The position numbers were made by a program, and so were the translations under genes. From NCBI RefSeq assembly GCF_000208745.1, contig NC_030852.1, forward strand, positions 24,753,333 to 24,817,332: 64,000 nt of DNA. The letters are read 5' to 3'. This document shows, in pieces, positions 28,704 through 41,467 of this stretch. Origin of the DNA: Theobroma cacao. Lineage: Eukaryota; Streptophyta; Magnoliopsida; Malvales; Malvaceae. The notes beneath the pieces were generated by a model that worked only from the letters and a program-made list of their open reading frames with translations, did not search any database and was not told where the DNA came from. The first letter of the stretch is position 1, and every line of letters begins with the position of its first letter.

Positions 28704-30193
28704 TGTCGTATCGTGCGGGTTCGACAACCCGACCGCCAAACGAGAGTGAAAACTCTAAGAAACTAGGAGTCACCACCAATCTTTTTTTACTAGGTGTGAT
28801 TGGCCACCTATTGACTCGATTCTAATCAACAGAATCTTAATTAGATTTAAGCCCGTCGAAAGAATCTTAAACTGGTCTACGATTTTTTAGATCTAGGTTC
28901 GGGAGTACGGTTACGCCCGAGGAAGGATTAGCACCCCCGGGACGCCCGTTCCATGAACGGTACCATTTTTTTAGATTATCTTATGAGGCTTTAATTTTTA
29001 AGTTCACTATATTTTCTTAGTTATTATTCTCTTATTTTATCTCATATTTAACCTAAAATGAAATGCAAATGTGAGGAAAGATGAGATGCATAGCGTGAGA
29101 TAAAAATGTTGAACGAATAACCTTTTATTGAGGACGTTCTCCCGAATCGCCCATCATACTGGTGGGATCCAAGGTGTTCTCTTACCTAAGGAATTATCCG
29201 AGAAATTTGCCTTCACAACTTCGACGAATAAATCCCATCATCGGGGTCATCGTACGTTTTTTTTTTTAAATAATGTTTTCGTGAATAATGAACCTACTAT
29301 GAGCGAAAGTCTTTTATTAAAGATATTTCTCCGAGCCCTCCCATCATACTGGTGGGACTCGGAGACATCTTTTCACCTAGGAAACTTTTCGAGAAATTCT
29401 CGTCTTCGTAAGATCCTCGAAAAATCCCATCATCGGGGCTTAAACTCGAAAACAAAAATATTTATGTGCAATGATATGCATGATGCAACAAAAATATATG
29501 TTATGTTTGTGAAATTAATTATTTTTTTATTTTTTATTCTTGACTAATTTTTTTTATATAATAAAATTTTATTTATTTAAAATAAAAATCTCGAAAACTC
29601 AGAATCAAGTCCCTCCAATTGTACTGGTGGAGCCTTAATTCGGATTCCGAACCTAGGAAAAATTAGCCATGGATTGCGACTTCTCGCGTCCCGACCAATC
29701 ATCCCATCATCGGTATAATTTAATGTTATCTTCAATTCTTATATTATATATATATGTTATTTCCTACTCTATTTTTAATAACCAAAACTTTTCTTATTTC
29801 TTTATACTTATTACATTATTATACTTTATTTACATAAATATACCCCTTTTTAAAAAAAAAAACACATAAGAAATTCCTAGGTTCATGTTCCATGAAATAT
29901 TTGAACCATAACGAATTATTCCAATTTAACTCCAGACCCTTCACTATTCCTTTCAATAGACTTTAGAAACAAGTCTCCAATGACACTCAGCAACTAACAT
30001 ATGCCACTCTAGCCATAAAGTTATGAATTTATTATACTAAAAGTTGATAAACTGGAAAGTAATCCACCTTTCTTATGCTTCCTAGAAACAACTAGAGGAC
30101 AATAAACTTCTTTAAAAACATTAAATGTTTTGTATTCACAAACACAATGAAGTTAACTTCTTTGTAATGCCGTTGACATAAAAGTATCAATAC

Positions 30194-30244
<51 letters not shown>

Positions 30245-31257
30245 CTACAGTTTTTCTATTCATTTTTATTTTTTTATTTTTATCTCTTTGTTCTTAATAT
30301 CCATACTATATATATATATACACGTATAATAAATCTTTCTATGTTTTCAATTTATTTTATTTCTATAAAAATCTTATTTTTATTTCTTTATTTTCCTAAC
30401 TTTGCTAGACTCAAACATATATAAATCACATAACTAAACTCAAAATCTCAAACTCACAGATTAACCAAAAGGAAAAGAATTAAAACTTACCTAGAAATAG
30501 CTTGAGACTACTAGGCTTTAAAGACTTTTAGGCCTCCTTTTGTGTGCTACACGGATCTAGCCTTTTTCCTTTAATACACTTCCCAAGCCTCCAGCTCTCC
30601 CTTTATTCTCTAAACAGCACTCTTTTACTCCACTTTTGCTTCTAAAACCAAAACGGTGTCATTTGATAGAGAAACCTTAGTCAACAAACCCATTTTCTCA
30701 TCTTCCTTCTCTCTTCTTTTTCTCACTTTCTCTTTTTGTTTCTCTCTCTAACCACCGATTCCGCTACTTCTCTCTAAGCTTTTCCTTCCTCACCCTCCTT
30801 TCACCGCCGGTAAAGTCTAGATCGGTCCAAATAACTTCGATCTTCCCTCCTTTTGCTAGCCGTGCAGTCACCAAACCCCCACAATATTACTTTGCCAACG
30901 TTCTACCACCGAAATCCCTCACTAAAACCAAAAATAAAATAAAATAAAAAAATCCCTAAAAAGTCAAACTAAAAAAGATCCTTCAACCAAGCTACTCTGT
31001 TTCTCTACTTTATCATTGTGTATTTTTTATGGGTTTTTTACTTGTTTTGGGGTTGATTTCGACTACTAAACTAAGGTTTTTTTTGTGTGTTTGCTGCTGT
31101 TGTTTTTTTATTTTTTGCTCCCGAATGCCCCCATTTTGTTGTGCTACAATGGGGTTTTTATACCCCATTCTTCTTGCTTCATTTTGCAGGCTCCATTCCA
31201 CTAAACGCCAAAAGCGAATTTTTCGCGGCTAGCACTGTAGTGGTGCCTGGTACTGGG
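28704..31257 (-). repeat. Left LTR (3' LTR in element orientation), truncated
   Basis: Aligns with 38781-41338. Ends after tggtgcctggtactgg, missing the last ~124 bp of the right copy. Contains a long (AT)n at 30197-30242. The first ~70 bp are more diverged from the right copy than the rest. Confidence 0.88.
30197..30242. repeat. (AT)n microsatellite
   Basis: About 23 uninterrupted AT units inside the left LTR. The equivalent position in the right LTR (40306-40322) has only about eight units. Confidence 0.95.
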
Positions 31258-31260
31258 AAG

Positions 31261-31528
31261 ATTTAAGAGAATAATGTGCCCGAAGGTCTTCAAAATGTAC
31301 TCGAAGGATTTAGAAAATGTGACTCCCCTAAAACTGAGGCAACGTAACTTTAAAAAATCTTGACACTAATTACTCGAAGGTTTTAGAAGATGCACCTGGA
31401 GGATTTAAGAGAATAATGTGCCCGGAGGTCTTCAGAATGTATCCAGAGGATTTAAGAAATGTGGCTCCTCGAAAACTGAGGCAACGTAACTTTGAAAAAT
31501 CTTTACATTAATTATCTGAAATGTTTCA
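31261..31528. repeat. Tandem ~142-bp repeat next to the truncated LTR
   Basis: atttaagagaataatgtgcc at 31261 recurs at 31403, each followed by gaggcaacgtaactt. In element orientation this is just upstream of the 3' LTR, where Tat/Ogre-type elements often carry tandem repeats. Confidence 0.85.
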
Positions 31529-34500
31529 AAGTGGTTCTCAAATTAATCAAAGCTTGATGTCTTTGCATAGTTTTTTGTGTTGCATGGATTTTCTCCTTTC
31601 CCAATGCATAGAAATATGTGTGAATATTGACTATTGCACAGAAAATTTCCAACCTCACTGTTGTATGGTCATGTGCATGGATGCATGATTGCATGATTGC
31701 ATGACAGGAGGGAAAGTTACATTTATCTCATCATTTCATTTTAGTGTTTTCCTCTATTGAAAGCCATTCTTCGTATCTTTGCACACTCTTCTATGATCTT
31801 TTTGTGCAATTGCCAATCACTTTATCACAAAAGAACTTTCTTGCTAGTCTTGTCATATCATTCCCAATTCTTGAAGTTACTTCCCGAAGATGGATACCCC
31901 CATGAGAACATGTGCTAATTCAAATTTGATTTCAATGGTTCCATGCCTCTTGATCCTTGAGAAAAGATTCACAAAAATGCTTGTCTCATCATTTAAAACT
32001 TTTGATCTTCATACTACAATAGCAGAAGTTACTTTACAAAAATGAAGAACTCTCCATTACTTTCAAAACATCTTGCACTTTGATAAAATTGCCCCTTAAA
32101 GTCAATTTTTTATGACTAAAGGTACTTCAAGTTTGGAACAAAACTGAGTCATTTTGACATATTTTCAACATGTAATACTTGAATATCTTGAAAATTGATG
32201 ATTACTGTTTGAAATGATTTTGGATGAGCCAAATGACAATCTGATCTTTCATATGGATTAGATGGTTTAACACATCAAGGTCTTGGTAAACAATAAAGAT
32301 TTTCACCATTTCATGAGGAAAAGAAGAAAAGTTAAAGTTTCTTTGTTTGAGCTCACAAAGGTATATTGATTTTTTTTTTGTAAAAAGATTCCTTTCAAAT
32401 CACAATCAAATTTGACACTCTCTAAGCCTCATGATGTGTGGCAAGATGATAAATGTCAAGACCAGCTATTGTAGGCTTAAAATTGTAGAAGGCTATTTTG
32501 ACAGAGATAAGTTCAAAATTTAGCATGGATTTTTTTTCAAATGATCTTAAATCTTTAAGGGTGCTTGAGAGTCTTAAACCTTTAGGAAGGTACCCAACGC
32601 ATTCAACTGCCTTGAAATGGTCCATCTCTAGTGCTTCTTGTTATCACCTTAGTTGGAATTATGAGTGGCTTCATAAATTTCCATCTTCGCTCTAGACTTT
32701 CTTTTTGGGTTTTCATCCTAAAGCTTCATTTTTTTCACTCACTTTTTTTTTTGTCTTCGCTCTACACTGCCCTTTCGGGTTTTCACCCTAGAGCTTCATC
32801 TTTCACACTTGCTTTTTTCTTTTTTTCTTTTTTTTTTGATCGATTGTTCCATCATGCACTTGAAAAACTCAAACTTAGTCCAAAATGACTAAAGAGATTC
32901 AAGAATGTAATTTTAGCAAAGAAAAGAAGTCAAAGTTTCATCTTTCATGTGATGGTCTTTTTCTCTAAGATAGCACTTTAATTTAAGTATCCACACTTGA
33001 TCAAAATGGACTTCTTCAAGCACGTAATGTAGGCTATGGTTAAAGGTTCTGAAAGAAATGGATACACAGGCCCAAAACAAGTATTTAAAGGTGATTAAAC
33101 CAAGGATCATTCATTATTGCTCTAAGGACTCTTTTAAGATATTTGTCCTTTCTCAAAGCATGCTTTTTCCACCATTTTTCTTTTATGTTTTTTCTTCTTT
33201 TCTTTTTTTCAATTTTCATTTTCATTTTTTCTTCTTCATTCATTTTTTCAAACTTCATGTTGATGGATTAAGTTCGAAACTTTCAAGAACTCAACTTTGC
33301 ATCTGTTCCCCATAATATAACAGATGTTCGTTTTTCCCTCAAAATGAATCTTCTATCATCCATGTTTTTAACAAAAATTTTTCTTCAATATTACCCCCCA
33401 ATGTGGGAGGTGATCTTTGGTTGAGGTGCATTTTAGAGACAATGTAATAGGCTAAAAGGGGTAGCAAGTGGATAATTTCTCATTTGTGAAGGGAAAATGA
33501 AACATTGCCATTTATCCTCTCAACTATGGTTACTTCTATTGAAGAGCAAATCCCTAGAAAAGAACAATTTAAGATCAAAGGATGATTTTTCTTCATTTTT
33601 CCACTTTTGACACCATTTAAGTATTTCAAATGCATAATGTCACTATCAACTTTCCTCGTCATTCACTCACTTTCTTTTTTTTTTTTCGTTTTTTCACTTC
33701 ATAACTGAAGATTGAATCAACCTTTCTAAAGTGAAAGGATTCATCAAGAATGTTTTCTTTCTTAATCAACCACTTAAATGAAGGCTCAGGAGATAACTTT
33801 TAACAATAAAGGTTCCTTAGAAGCCTTCAAAGATCTAATATCATAACACCTTCTCATGGTCAACTCTTTTAAGAAACACTTTTGCTAAATGAGAGGGGAA
33901 AGAGGGCTATTTTTTAAAGCTAAGGTGTCTTGAAGGTATTGGGGAATCTTGTTTTTGGTCATCATGTCCTAGAATAAGATCAAGGATGATTTTGAAAGGT
34001 TTACATTTGGCACACAATTGATAGAAATTTGAGAGGTTTTGGCATATTTGAGACTTTAACATAGTCTTGACATTTATTAACCACATTCAGAGTCTTTACA
34101 AGAGTGCCTGATTTGCTTGATTTTTAAAAAGAATTTTACAAAACAATCAATTATAACATTGGTCATTGCCTAGACAAAGATAATTGTCTTTTGGTACCAC
34201 ATGATAAAGTTAATAAACCATCAAAACTTTGCTTCCTTTTGGACTCAAGTTCTTAAATATCTTTATTTGAATGGTCTAGGGGTCCAAAGTGCTTAAAGAA
34301 ATGGTTNGTTTATCGTACCCTTCTTTCTTTCTTTCTTTCTTCTTTTTTTTTTGTTGTTTTTTTTAGTATTTGTTTTTGAATTTTTTTTATTTTTATGATC
34401 TTGAAAACATGTTATAAAACCTTTATTGAATCAATTGTATCACATCATAAAACTTCAAAAATTTTCATTCAACAAAAACATTAATGCTTCAATTACAACT

Positions 34501-34579
34501 CTTAACAAGATCGTATTCATGCCATGCATCTAACTACAAAATAAAAACTCTGAATCATCCATTTTTCCTTGAGACTTGA
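31529..34579 (-). other. Non-coding 3' internal region of the gag-only element
   Basis: About 3 kb with no pol or other protein similarity on either strand. T-rich runs, a (cttt)n stretch near 34318-34342 and one undetermined base (N at 34307) are the only marked features. In a full Tat/Ogre-type element pol would lie here; none is visible. Confidence 0.6.
32685..32815. repeat. Two ~70-bp tandem units
   Basis: cttcgctctagact at 32685 and cttcgctctacact at 32755 each lead to gggttttca(t/c)cct then agagcttcat or aaagcttcat. Imperfect direct repeat in the internal region. Confidence 0.75.
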
Positions 34580-36072
34580 GGCATTTTCAACTTCCTAACA
34601 AGAGCCCACTTTATGGCATGACCGGTTTCAAACATTCCATAAGCTCAAGAGTCAAACTGCTATCTTTGATGAGATTTTCAATTTTCTCTTTCAATTGCCT
34701 ACACTTATCTGTTGAGTGTCCAATTGCCCCCATGTGATAGTCATATTTAGCATTAGGGTCATAATTCCTTACCAATGGGTTTGCAAACTGTCTTCATTGG
34801 CACCAGGCTAAGGTATTGATTCTGAATTAGTATAGGCAAAAGTTTTGAGATTGGCATGGGCAATTGGCGAAGGTTGGGTTTTGGCAATGATTGAGGCATA
34901 AATGGAAGTGTGAGCACTTTTGGGTGAAAAATTGGTTGTGGACTCGATTGATAGGGATACAAGCTATGGGAAATATGATTTCGAGTGAGGTAGGAAGGTT
35001 GGTATGCAGGATGAAGATGGTATGGATTGATGCCCCATGGTTGCTCTTCACATGTGATAACTCGTGCCTCCCCTTTCCTTTTTTTTGAGGCATTATAATT
35101 TTTCATGTTACTGACACTATTCTCTTCAATTTTACCCCTCTTAATTGCATTCTCAATCATCTCTCCTGAAATCACTATGTCAATGAAGGTCCTAGTAACA
35201 TTTTCGATTAGCCTATCATGGTATGGTGGGGGTAGAGTACCAATAAAAAACATTGTTGTTTCCTTTTCAATGAGAAGTGGTTGAACCTGTGCAGCAACAT
35301 TTCTCCATCTTTGAGCGTATTCCTTAAAACTCTCAATGTCTCTCTTCTCCATGTTCTACAAAGAAAACCTATCCGGGGCCATGTCCAAAACATGTTTATA
35401 CTGAGCTACAAACGCCCGACCAAGGTCCTTCCACGTATGGATTCAATTGCGATCCAGTTGGACGTACCACTTTGCTACAGCACTAGTGAGGCTATCTTGG
35501 AAGCAGTGTATCAGGAGTTTGTCATCATGTGCATGTGCAGCCATCTTCTGACAATACATAGCGATATGAGCTTTTAGGCATTTGGTTCCATCATATTTCT
35601 CAAAATCTGGTACTTTGAACTTAGGTGGGATAATCACATCAGGTACCAAACACCAATCTATTGCATCAATAGAACCATAGATGTCCATCCCTTCAATAGC
35701 TTTAAGGTGCTCATCCAAAAGGTCATGCTTTTGTTGCATTTGCAATTCTTTCTTTAGCTCAGAAGATTCTCCTTTCAATTTTTCTTTCTTTTCAGGGTTA
35801 TTTAAGTCAGGAGTAGGAGTTAGGTTAGAGAAATTTACCCCCGGAAAAGACACAGCTTGCCTTTTCAAGGGTAATTGGCTCTGTCTTTGTAAACCTGATG
35901 ATCCTTCGAAAGACCTTTCCTCTTTACTAGTAATCAGCTCCATTAACCTTTCTAACTGTTCCTTTATCTCGTCCTGACGTTTCTCGATCTTGTCCATTCG
36001 TCTTGACTGCTCATCTCCCATGATTCTAATTTGAGTCCACGTATCACACAAACAGCCAAATGATTTTCTCAT
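34580..36072 (-). pseudogene. Second gag module of the gag-only element, broken
   Basis: Begins MRKSFGCL at 36072 with a coiled-coil-like stretch (RRMDKIEKRQDEIKEQLERL), then PPKFKVPDFEKYDGTKC and HCFQDSLTSAVAKWY of a Ty3/gypsy gag capsid. Two in-frame stops interrupt it (TGA at 35445-35443 and a TAG just above 35352); the frame resumes ESFKEYAQRWRN and VQPLLIEKETTMFFIGTLP. A frameshift follows near 34760, after which NAKYDYHMGAIGHSTDKC gives the His/Cys motif typical of Tat/Ogre-type gag C-termini. Position after the first module and absence of pol downstream are the notable points. Confidence 0.82.
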
Positions 36073-36799
36073 GCTTTTATCTTTTCACAAAATGGAAACA
36101 AATCAGATTGAGTGATAAGTTCTTCCTTACTAGAGATCTTCCTAAATGTACTCCTTCTTTATAAAAAACTTGGAAAAAGATTTTTATTCCATGAGACCAA
36201 TGACATTGTTGCCTCTCCTTTCATTGTATGTAGCGAAGTCAAATGACAGTACTTACAAAAAAGTGGATGAATGATAAATGCATCGGTATCAAAATCAATG
36301 GATGTTTAAGTGCATGACAGGATGCCTTATGAGTCAATAGATGATGAATGATTCAGGGCACCTTTTTTTTTTTTATGCATGATGAGATTACAACAAAATC
36401 TAAGTTGTGTAAAACATTTATTTTTCCATTAATCATTATTTTTCATCTATTTTTCTATTTTTGTTTTTGTATTTATTTTTATTTTTATATTTATATTTAT
36501 ATTTTTATTTTTATTTTTTTGAGAAATCCTCCTTGTTATGAAACAAAATTCAAAATATGCTTAAATGGAATCTGAAAAGTCAATCATTGACACATTTGAT
36601 CCAAATTGTGATAATTTTCTTACACCATTCAAAGAACATATTCATTTTCTGATAATTGTTCACTAACATAAATCCATTTTTTACAAATTTCAAAAGAGGT
36701 TAAGCATAACCATGACTAAACATTAAATGTCCTAAAACTCAAAAACTTTTACTCAAAAAGAAAAAGTCCCAATAAAGTCCACACTTGCCAACTAGACGC

Positions 36800-37648
36800 C
36801 TATTTGGACACCTTATCACGCTGCCCGACCATCTTTGCTGGATCAAACCACTTTGCATCTATCAATGTTTGCGCCTTATGCTTGAATGCAGTACAATCTT
36901 CAATGGAATGTCCCATGACTACTCCATGATAATCGCATATTGCATTTGGATTGTACCACTTTGGATATGGAGGTTTCAAGGGTTCTATAGGCATAGCAAC
37001 AACACGGTGATCTTGAACCAATTGGTGAAAAAGTTCTCCATAAGAAATGGGAATGGGATCTAATTGCTTATGTTGTTTCTTTTTGGATTGTTTTTGGATG
37101 ATACCTAGGCTAGGAGCAGGGGTGATTGGTGATGGTGTGAACAATTGGGCTCGAGGAGCTTACTGAGAAAGTGGTCGAAAGGTGCTTGGGCAAGGATGCA
37201 AACTTGGACGCAGACCAATGTTCATGGGTTGAAAAGTTGGTCGAAAAGTGGTAGGTTAGAAGTGTGTGCTCGGTGGCAAACCACTGTTTAAAGGTGGTGC
37301 AGGGCTTAGAGGTCCCATCTTGGATATTGAGCTCTTCAAATCCATCATTTGCATATTCAACTCGTCTATCCTTTTTATAACTTTTTCCAAACCCAAATCT
37401 TTACTTGGGTCACTGAGTGAAATGTTGGTCCTATCAAGGACAAATTGGCCTTCCTTCAATGGTTGCTTGAGGAGTGGTTCAGCTTGAAGCGATTGGAATT
37501 CTTGAGGGTAAATCCCATTGGTTCTGTTGAGACATTTAACCATTTCCATCAATTTAGCAATCTGTTCTTTCATCTCTCGAAGATCATGTCCGAACTCTTC
37601 TTGATTGCGCTCCAGTGCACTTATCCTTACTTCCAACTGATGTTCCAT
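36800..37648 (-). pseudogene. First gag module of the gag-only element, internally deleted
   Basis: Starts MEHQLEVRISALERNQEEFG (37648) with coiled-coil character and ends its first frame at 37256. A second frame at 37144-36800 contains PIPISYGELFHQLVQ, LKPPYPKWYNPN and ICDYHGVVMGHSIEDC, the same His/Cys motif as in the second module. The central capsid segment present in the other module (PPKFKVPDFEKYDG) is absent. It appears to be a gag copy with N- and C-terminal parts only. Confidence 0.75.
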
Positions 37649-38780
37649 ATCCTTTCAACCCGCCAAGATTCAAATCAAATAAATTAGAAAAGAATTTTGA
37701 AATTTGACTGAAACCTTTATAGATGTTTTCCATAGATGTGGATTTGTTCTATTTCCTTCAAACCTAATAAAACTGTGTGGTTCTTTATTATGGGAATAAA
37801 TATGGCTAGAAATAAAGAAAAGATGAATATATGGATATGGATGCAAATATGTCATGTGTATGAATGCATGAAATGCAATGATGCTTTGATGAATGGATGA
37901 AATGATATGCAATGGAGTATCCCCAAAATGTAAGAAAATTTAAACACTGTACATGCAATGCGAGTACAATAAAAACTATTTTTTTTAATCATGTAAAATG
38001 AGAAGTGGAAGATCTATTCAAAATTAATATCCTTGTGTCTTTTTTTTTACTCTTTATTCTTTCTTTTTCTTTTTTCTTTCTTTTTATTTTCATAATTTTT
38101 AAAGAACAAAAGAAATAAAAGAAAAGACTTTGTTTGTTTTCTTTTCCTTACTATTTTTCTCTTTCTTTTTTATTTCCATAATGTTATGCAAGAAATCAAA
38201 ATAGAGAGACTGAGAAGTAATCCTTCATGTGTTCCTATTTAAGGTTACCTCCTTCACAGTATGTTGGAATGGCTCTACCTAAAGGAAGGCTACTCACAAG
38301 TTTCTATATGTTGAGTTTGGGTTGCAAACGAAGCTAAAGGTTCCCAAATCGTTTCTCACTATCGTCCATGCGGACTAGTAAGGCACCCCCGTCCTCACCC
38401 ATTACAGGCTTTGAACGGACTAGGTTCGATCTGAGTGGGAGTCTTCACTAGCCAGTGCAGAGGTTATCACCTCACGAGAGCGTAGCTACTAAACTCCTTC
38501 CTAACAAGGACAGAACTCGGGTAGAAGGTTCATGCATGAATGCAAAATGTGCTGTGTGTGTGAAGGAAGACATCGACTTTGGACCAATAATCTCACATCC
38601 CTCTATCCTAAATCCCCACAATTACTAAAAGCAATAAAGTACGAAATAAAAAAAATGCATCAAACAAAATATGCACAGCAAGTCATTAATACTAAGGAAA
38701 CATTGAATTATTTAAAGTCTTAGATAACCTATTATTATTTAATAGTTCGACTCTCGACAGTCCCCAGTGGAGTAGCCAGC
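37649..38780 (-). other. 5' leader of the gag-only element with PBS-like site
   Basis: Immediately inside the right LTR, in element orientation, the sequence reads GC then TGGCTACTCCACTGGGGAC, ending near 38760. It starts TGG as a tRNA-primed binding site should and resembles leaders seen after LTRs of this type. I do not assign a tRNA. The rest of the leader has no coding similarity. Confidence 0.5.
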
Positions 38781-41462
38781 TGTCATAACGTGAGGGTCCG
38801 GGAACCCAACAGCTAGACGAGAGTGAAAATACTAAGAAACTAAGAGTCGCTACCAATCTTTTTTTACTAGGTGTGATTGGCCACCTATTGACTCGATTCT
38901 AATCGACGAAATCTTAATTAGATTTAAGCCCACCGAAAGAATCTTAAACTGGTCTACGATTTTCTAGATCTAGGTTCGGGAGTACAGTTATACCCGGAGA
39001 AGGATTAGCACCCCTGGGACGCCCGCTCCATGAACGGTACCATTTTTTTTAGATTATCCTATTAGGTTTGAATTTTTAAGTTCACTATATTCTCTTAGTT
39101 ATTATTCTCTTATTTTATCTCATATTTAACCTAAAATGGAATGCAAATGTGAAGAAAGATGAGATGCATGGCGTGAGATAAAAATGCTAAACGAATAACC
39201 TTTTATTGAGGATGTTCTCCCGAATCCGCCCATCATACTGGTCGGATCCGGGGTGTTCTCTCACTTAAGGAATTATCCGAAAAGTTCACCTTCGCAAATT
39301 CGAGGAATAAATCCCATCATAGGGGTTATCGTACATTTTTCTTTAAAAAATAATATTTTCGCGAATAATGAACCTAATACGAGTGAAAGCCTTTTATTAA
39401 AGATGTTTCTCCGAGCCCTCCCATCATACTGGTGGGACTCGAGGACTTCTTTTCCCCTAAGAAACTTTCTGAGAAATACTCGCCTTCGCAAGATCCTCGA
39501 AAAATCCCATCATCGAGGCTTAAACTCGAAAACAAAAATATTTATGTGCAATGATATGCATGATGCAACAAAAATATATGTTATGTTTGTGAAATTAATT
39601 ATTTTTTTATTTTTTATTTTTTATATATTTTTTATTCTTGACTAATTTTTTTTATATAATAAAATTTTATTTATTTAAAATAAAAATCTCAAAAACTCAG
39701 AATCGAGGCCCTTCCATCGTACTGGTGGAGCCTTAATTCGGATTCCGAACTTAGGGAAAATTAGCTTGGGATTGCGACTTCTCGCGTCCCGACCAATCAT
39801 CCCATCATCGGTATAATTTAATGTTATCTTCAATACTTATATTATATATATATATATATATATATATGTTATTTCCTACTCTATTTTAATAACCAAAACT
39901 TTTCTTATTTCTTTATACTTATTATATTATTATACTTTATTACATAAACATACCCCTTTTTTTAAAAAAAAAAACACATAAGAAATTCCTAGGTTCATGT
40001 TCCATGAAATTTTTGAACCACAACGAATTATTCTAATTTAACTCTAGACCCTTCACTATTCCTTTCAACAGACTTTAGAAACAAGTCTCCAATGACACTC
40101 AGCAACTAATATATGCCACTCTAACCATAAAGTTATGAATTTATTATACTAAAAGTTAATAAACTGGAAAGTAATCCACGTTTCTTATGCTTCCTAGAAA
40201 CAACCAGAGGACAATAGACTTCTTTACAAACATTAAATGTTTTATATTCACAAACACAATGAAGTTAACTTCTTTGTAATGTCGTTGACATAAAAGTATC
40301 AATACTATATATATATATATATTTCTACAGTTTTTCTATTCATTTTTATTTTTTTATTTTTATCTCTTTGTTCTTAATATCCATACTATATATATATATA
40401 CACGTATAATAAATCTTTCTATGTTTTCAATTTATTTTATTTCTATAAAAATCTTATTTTTATTTCTTTATTTTCCTAACTTTGCTAGACTCAAACATAT
40501 ATAAATCACATAAATAAACTCAAAATCTTGAACTCACAGATTAACCAAAAGGAAAAGAATTAAAACTTACCTAGAAATAGCTTGAGACTACTAAGCTTTA
40601 AAGACTTTCAGGCCTCCTTCTGTGTGCTACACGGATCTAGCCTTTTTCCTTTAATACACTTCCCAAGCCTCCAGCACTCCCTCTTTTCTCTAAACAGCAC
40701 TCTTTTACTCCACTTTTGCTTCTAAAACCAAAACGGTGCCGTTTGATAGAGAAATCTTAGTCAACAAACCCATTTTCCCATCTTGCTTTCTCTCTTCTTT
40801 TTCTCACTTTCTCTTTTTGTTTTTCTCTCTAGCCACCGATTCCACTACTTCTCTCTAAGTTTTTCCTTCCTCACCCTCCTTTCACCACCGATAAAGTCTA
40901 GATCGATCAAAATAACTTTGATCTTCCTTCCTTTCGCTAGTCGTGCAGTCACCAAACCCCCACAATATTACTTTGCCAGCCTTCTACCACCGAAATCCCT
41001 CACTAAAACCAAAAATAAAATAAAATAAAAAAATCCCTAAAAACTCAAACTAAAAAAGATCATTCAACCAAGCTACTCTGTTTCTTTACTTTATCATTGT
41101 GTATTTTTTATGGGTTTTTTGCTTGTTTTGGGGTTGATTCCGGCTGCTAAACTAAGATTTTTTTTTTGTGTTTGTTACTGTTGTTTTTTGATTTTTTGCT
41201 CCTGAATGCCCCCCTTTTGTTGTGCTACAATGGGGTTTTTATACCCCATTCTTCATGTTTCATTCTGCAGGCTCTATTCCACTACACTGCCAGACGTAAA
41301 TTTTTCACGTCTGGCACTGTAGTGGTGCCTGGTACTGGCAAAGCGTCCGTGCCCTGCCAGTACTTTTTTTTACTTTTTTTAATTTTTTTGTTTCGTTTCT
41401 AATTATTTAATTAATTAATTTTTAATTTTTTTATTTATCTAAGCAAAATTACAGTGTCTACA
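38781..41462 (-). repeat. Right LTR (5' LTR in element orientation), complete, 2682 bp
   Basis: Plus-strand ends are tgtcataacg and gtgtctaca, so it is bounded by TG...CA in either orientation. Followed directly by the accct target duplication. Homologous to the truncated left LTR and, with more divergence, to the solo LTR at 42813-45636. Confidence 0.9.
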
Positions 41463-41467
41463 ACCCT

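Larger units (their letters stand above)
28704..41462 (-). mobile_element. 12.8-kb gag-only LTR retrotransposon (TR-GAG/LARD-like) inserted in the chromovirus pol
   Basis: Flanked by a perfect 5-bp target duplication, accct (28699-28703 and 41463-41467). LTRs at 28704-31257 and 38781-41462 start TGT and end ACA (right copy) and are near-identical over long stretches. The internal 7.5 kb holds two gag-like modules on the minus strand and no recognisable protease, reverse transcriptase or integrase. In element orientation the 3' LTR has lost its first ~124 bp together with the adjoining internal end, including any polypurine tract. Long LTRs, a long non-coding 3' internal part with tandem repeats, and the gag type suggest a non-autonomous relative of the Tat/Ogre group. 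It depends on an enzyme source elsewhere. Confidence 0.85.

Noticed and set aside
29128..29547. 139-codon frame in the LTR, repeated at 39253-39645
   Set aside because: Conserved only because the two LTRs are copies of each other; no known domain, and the solo LTR disrupts it.
31013..31201. Frames in T-rich LTR sequence near 31029-31232
   Set aside because: Homopolymer-driven Phe/Cys-rich or Lys/Gln-rich translations.
34301..34310. N at 34307 considered as an assembly gap
   Set aside because: A single undetermined base with continuous flanking sequence; no scaffold gap is implied.
35681..35977. Plus-strand frames opposite the second gag module
   Set aside because: Shadows of the minus-strand gag; composition and breaks match the antisense of gag.
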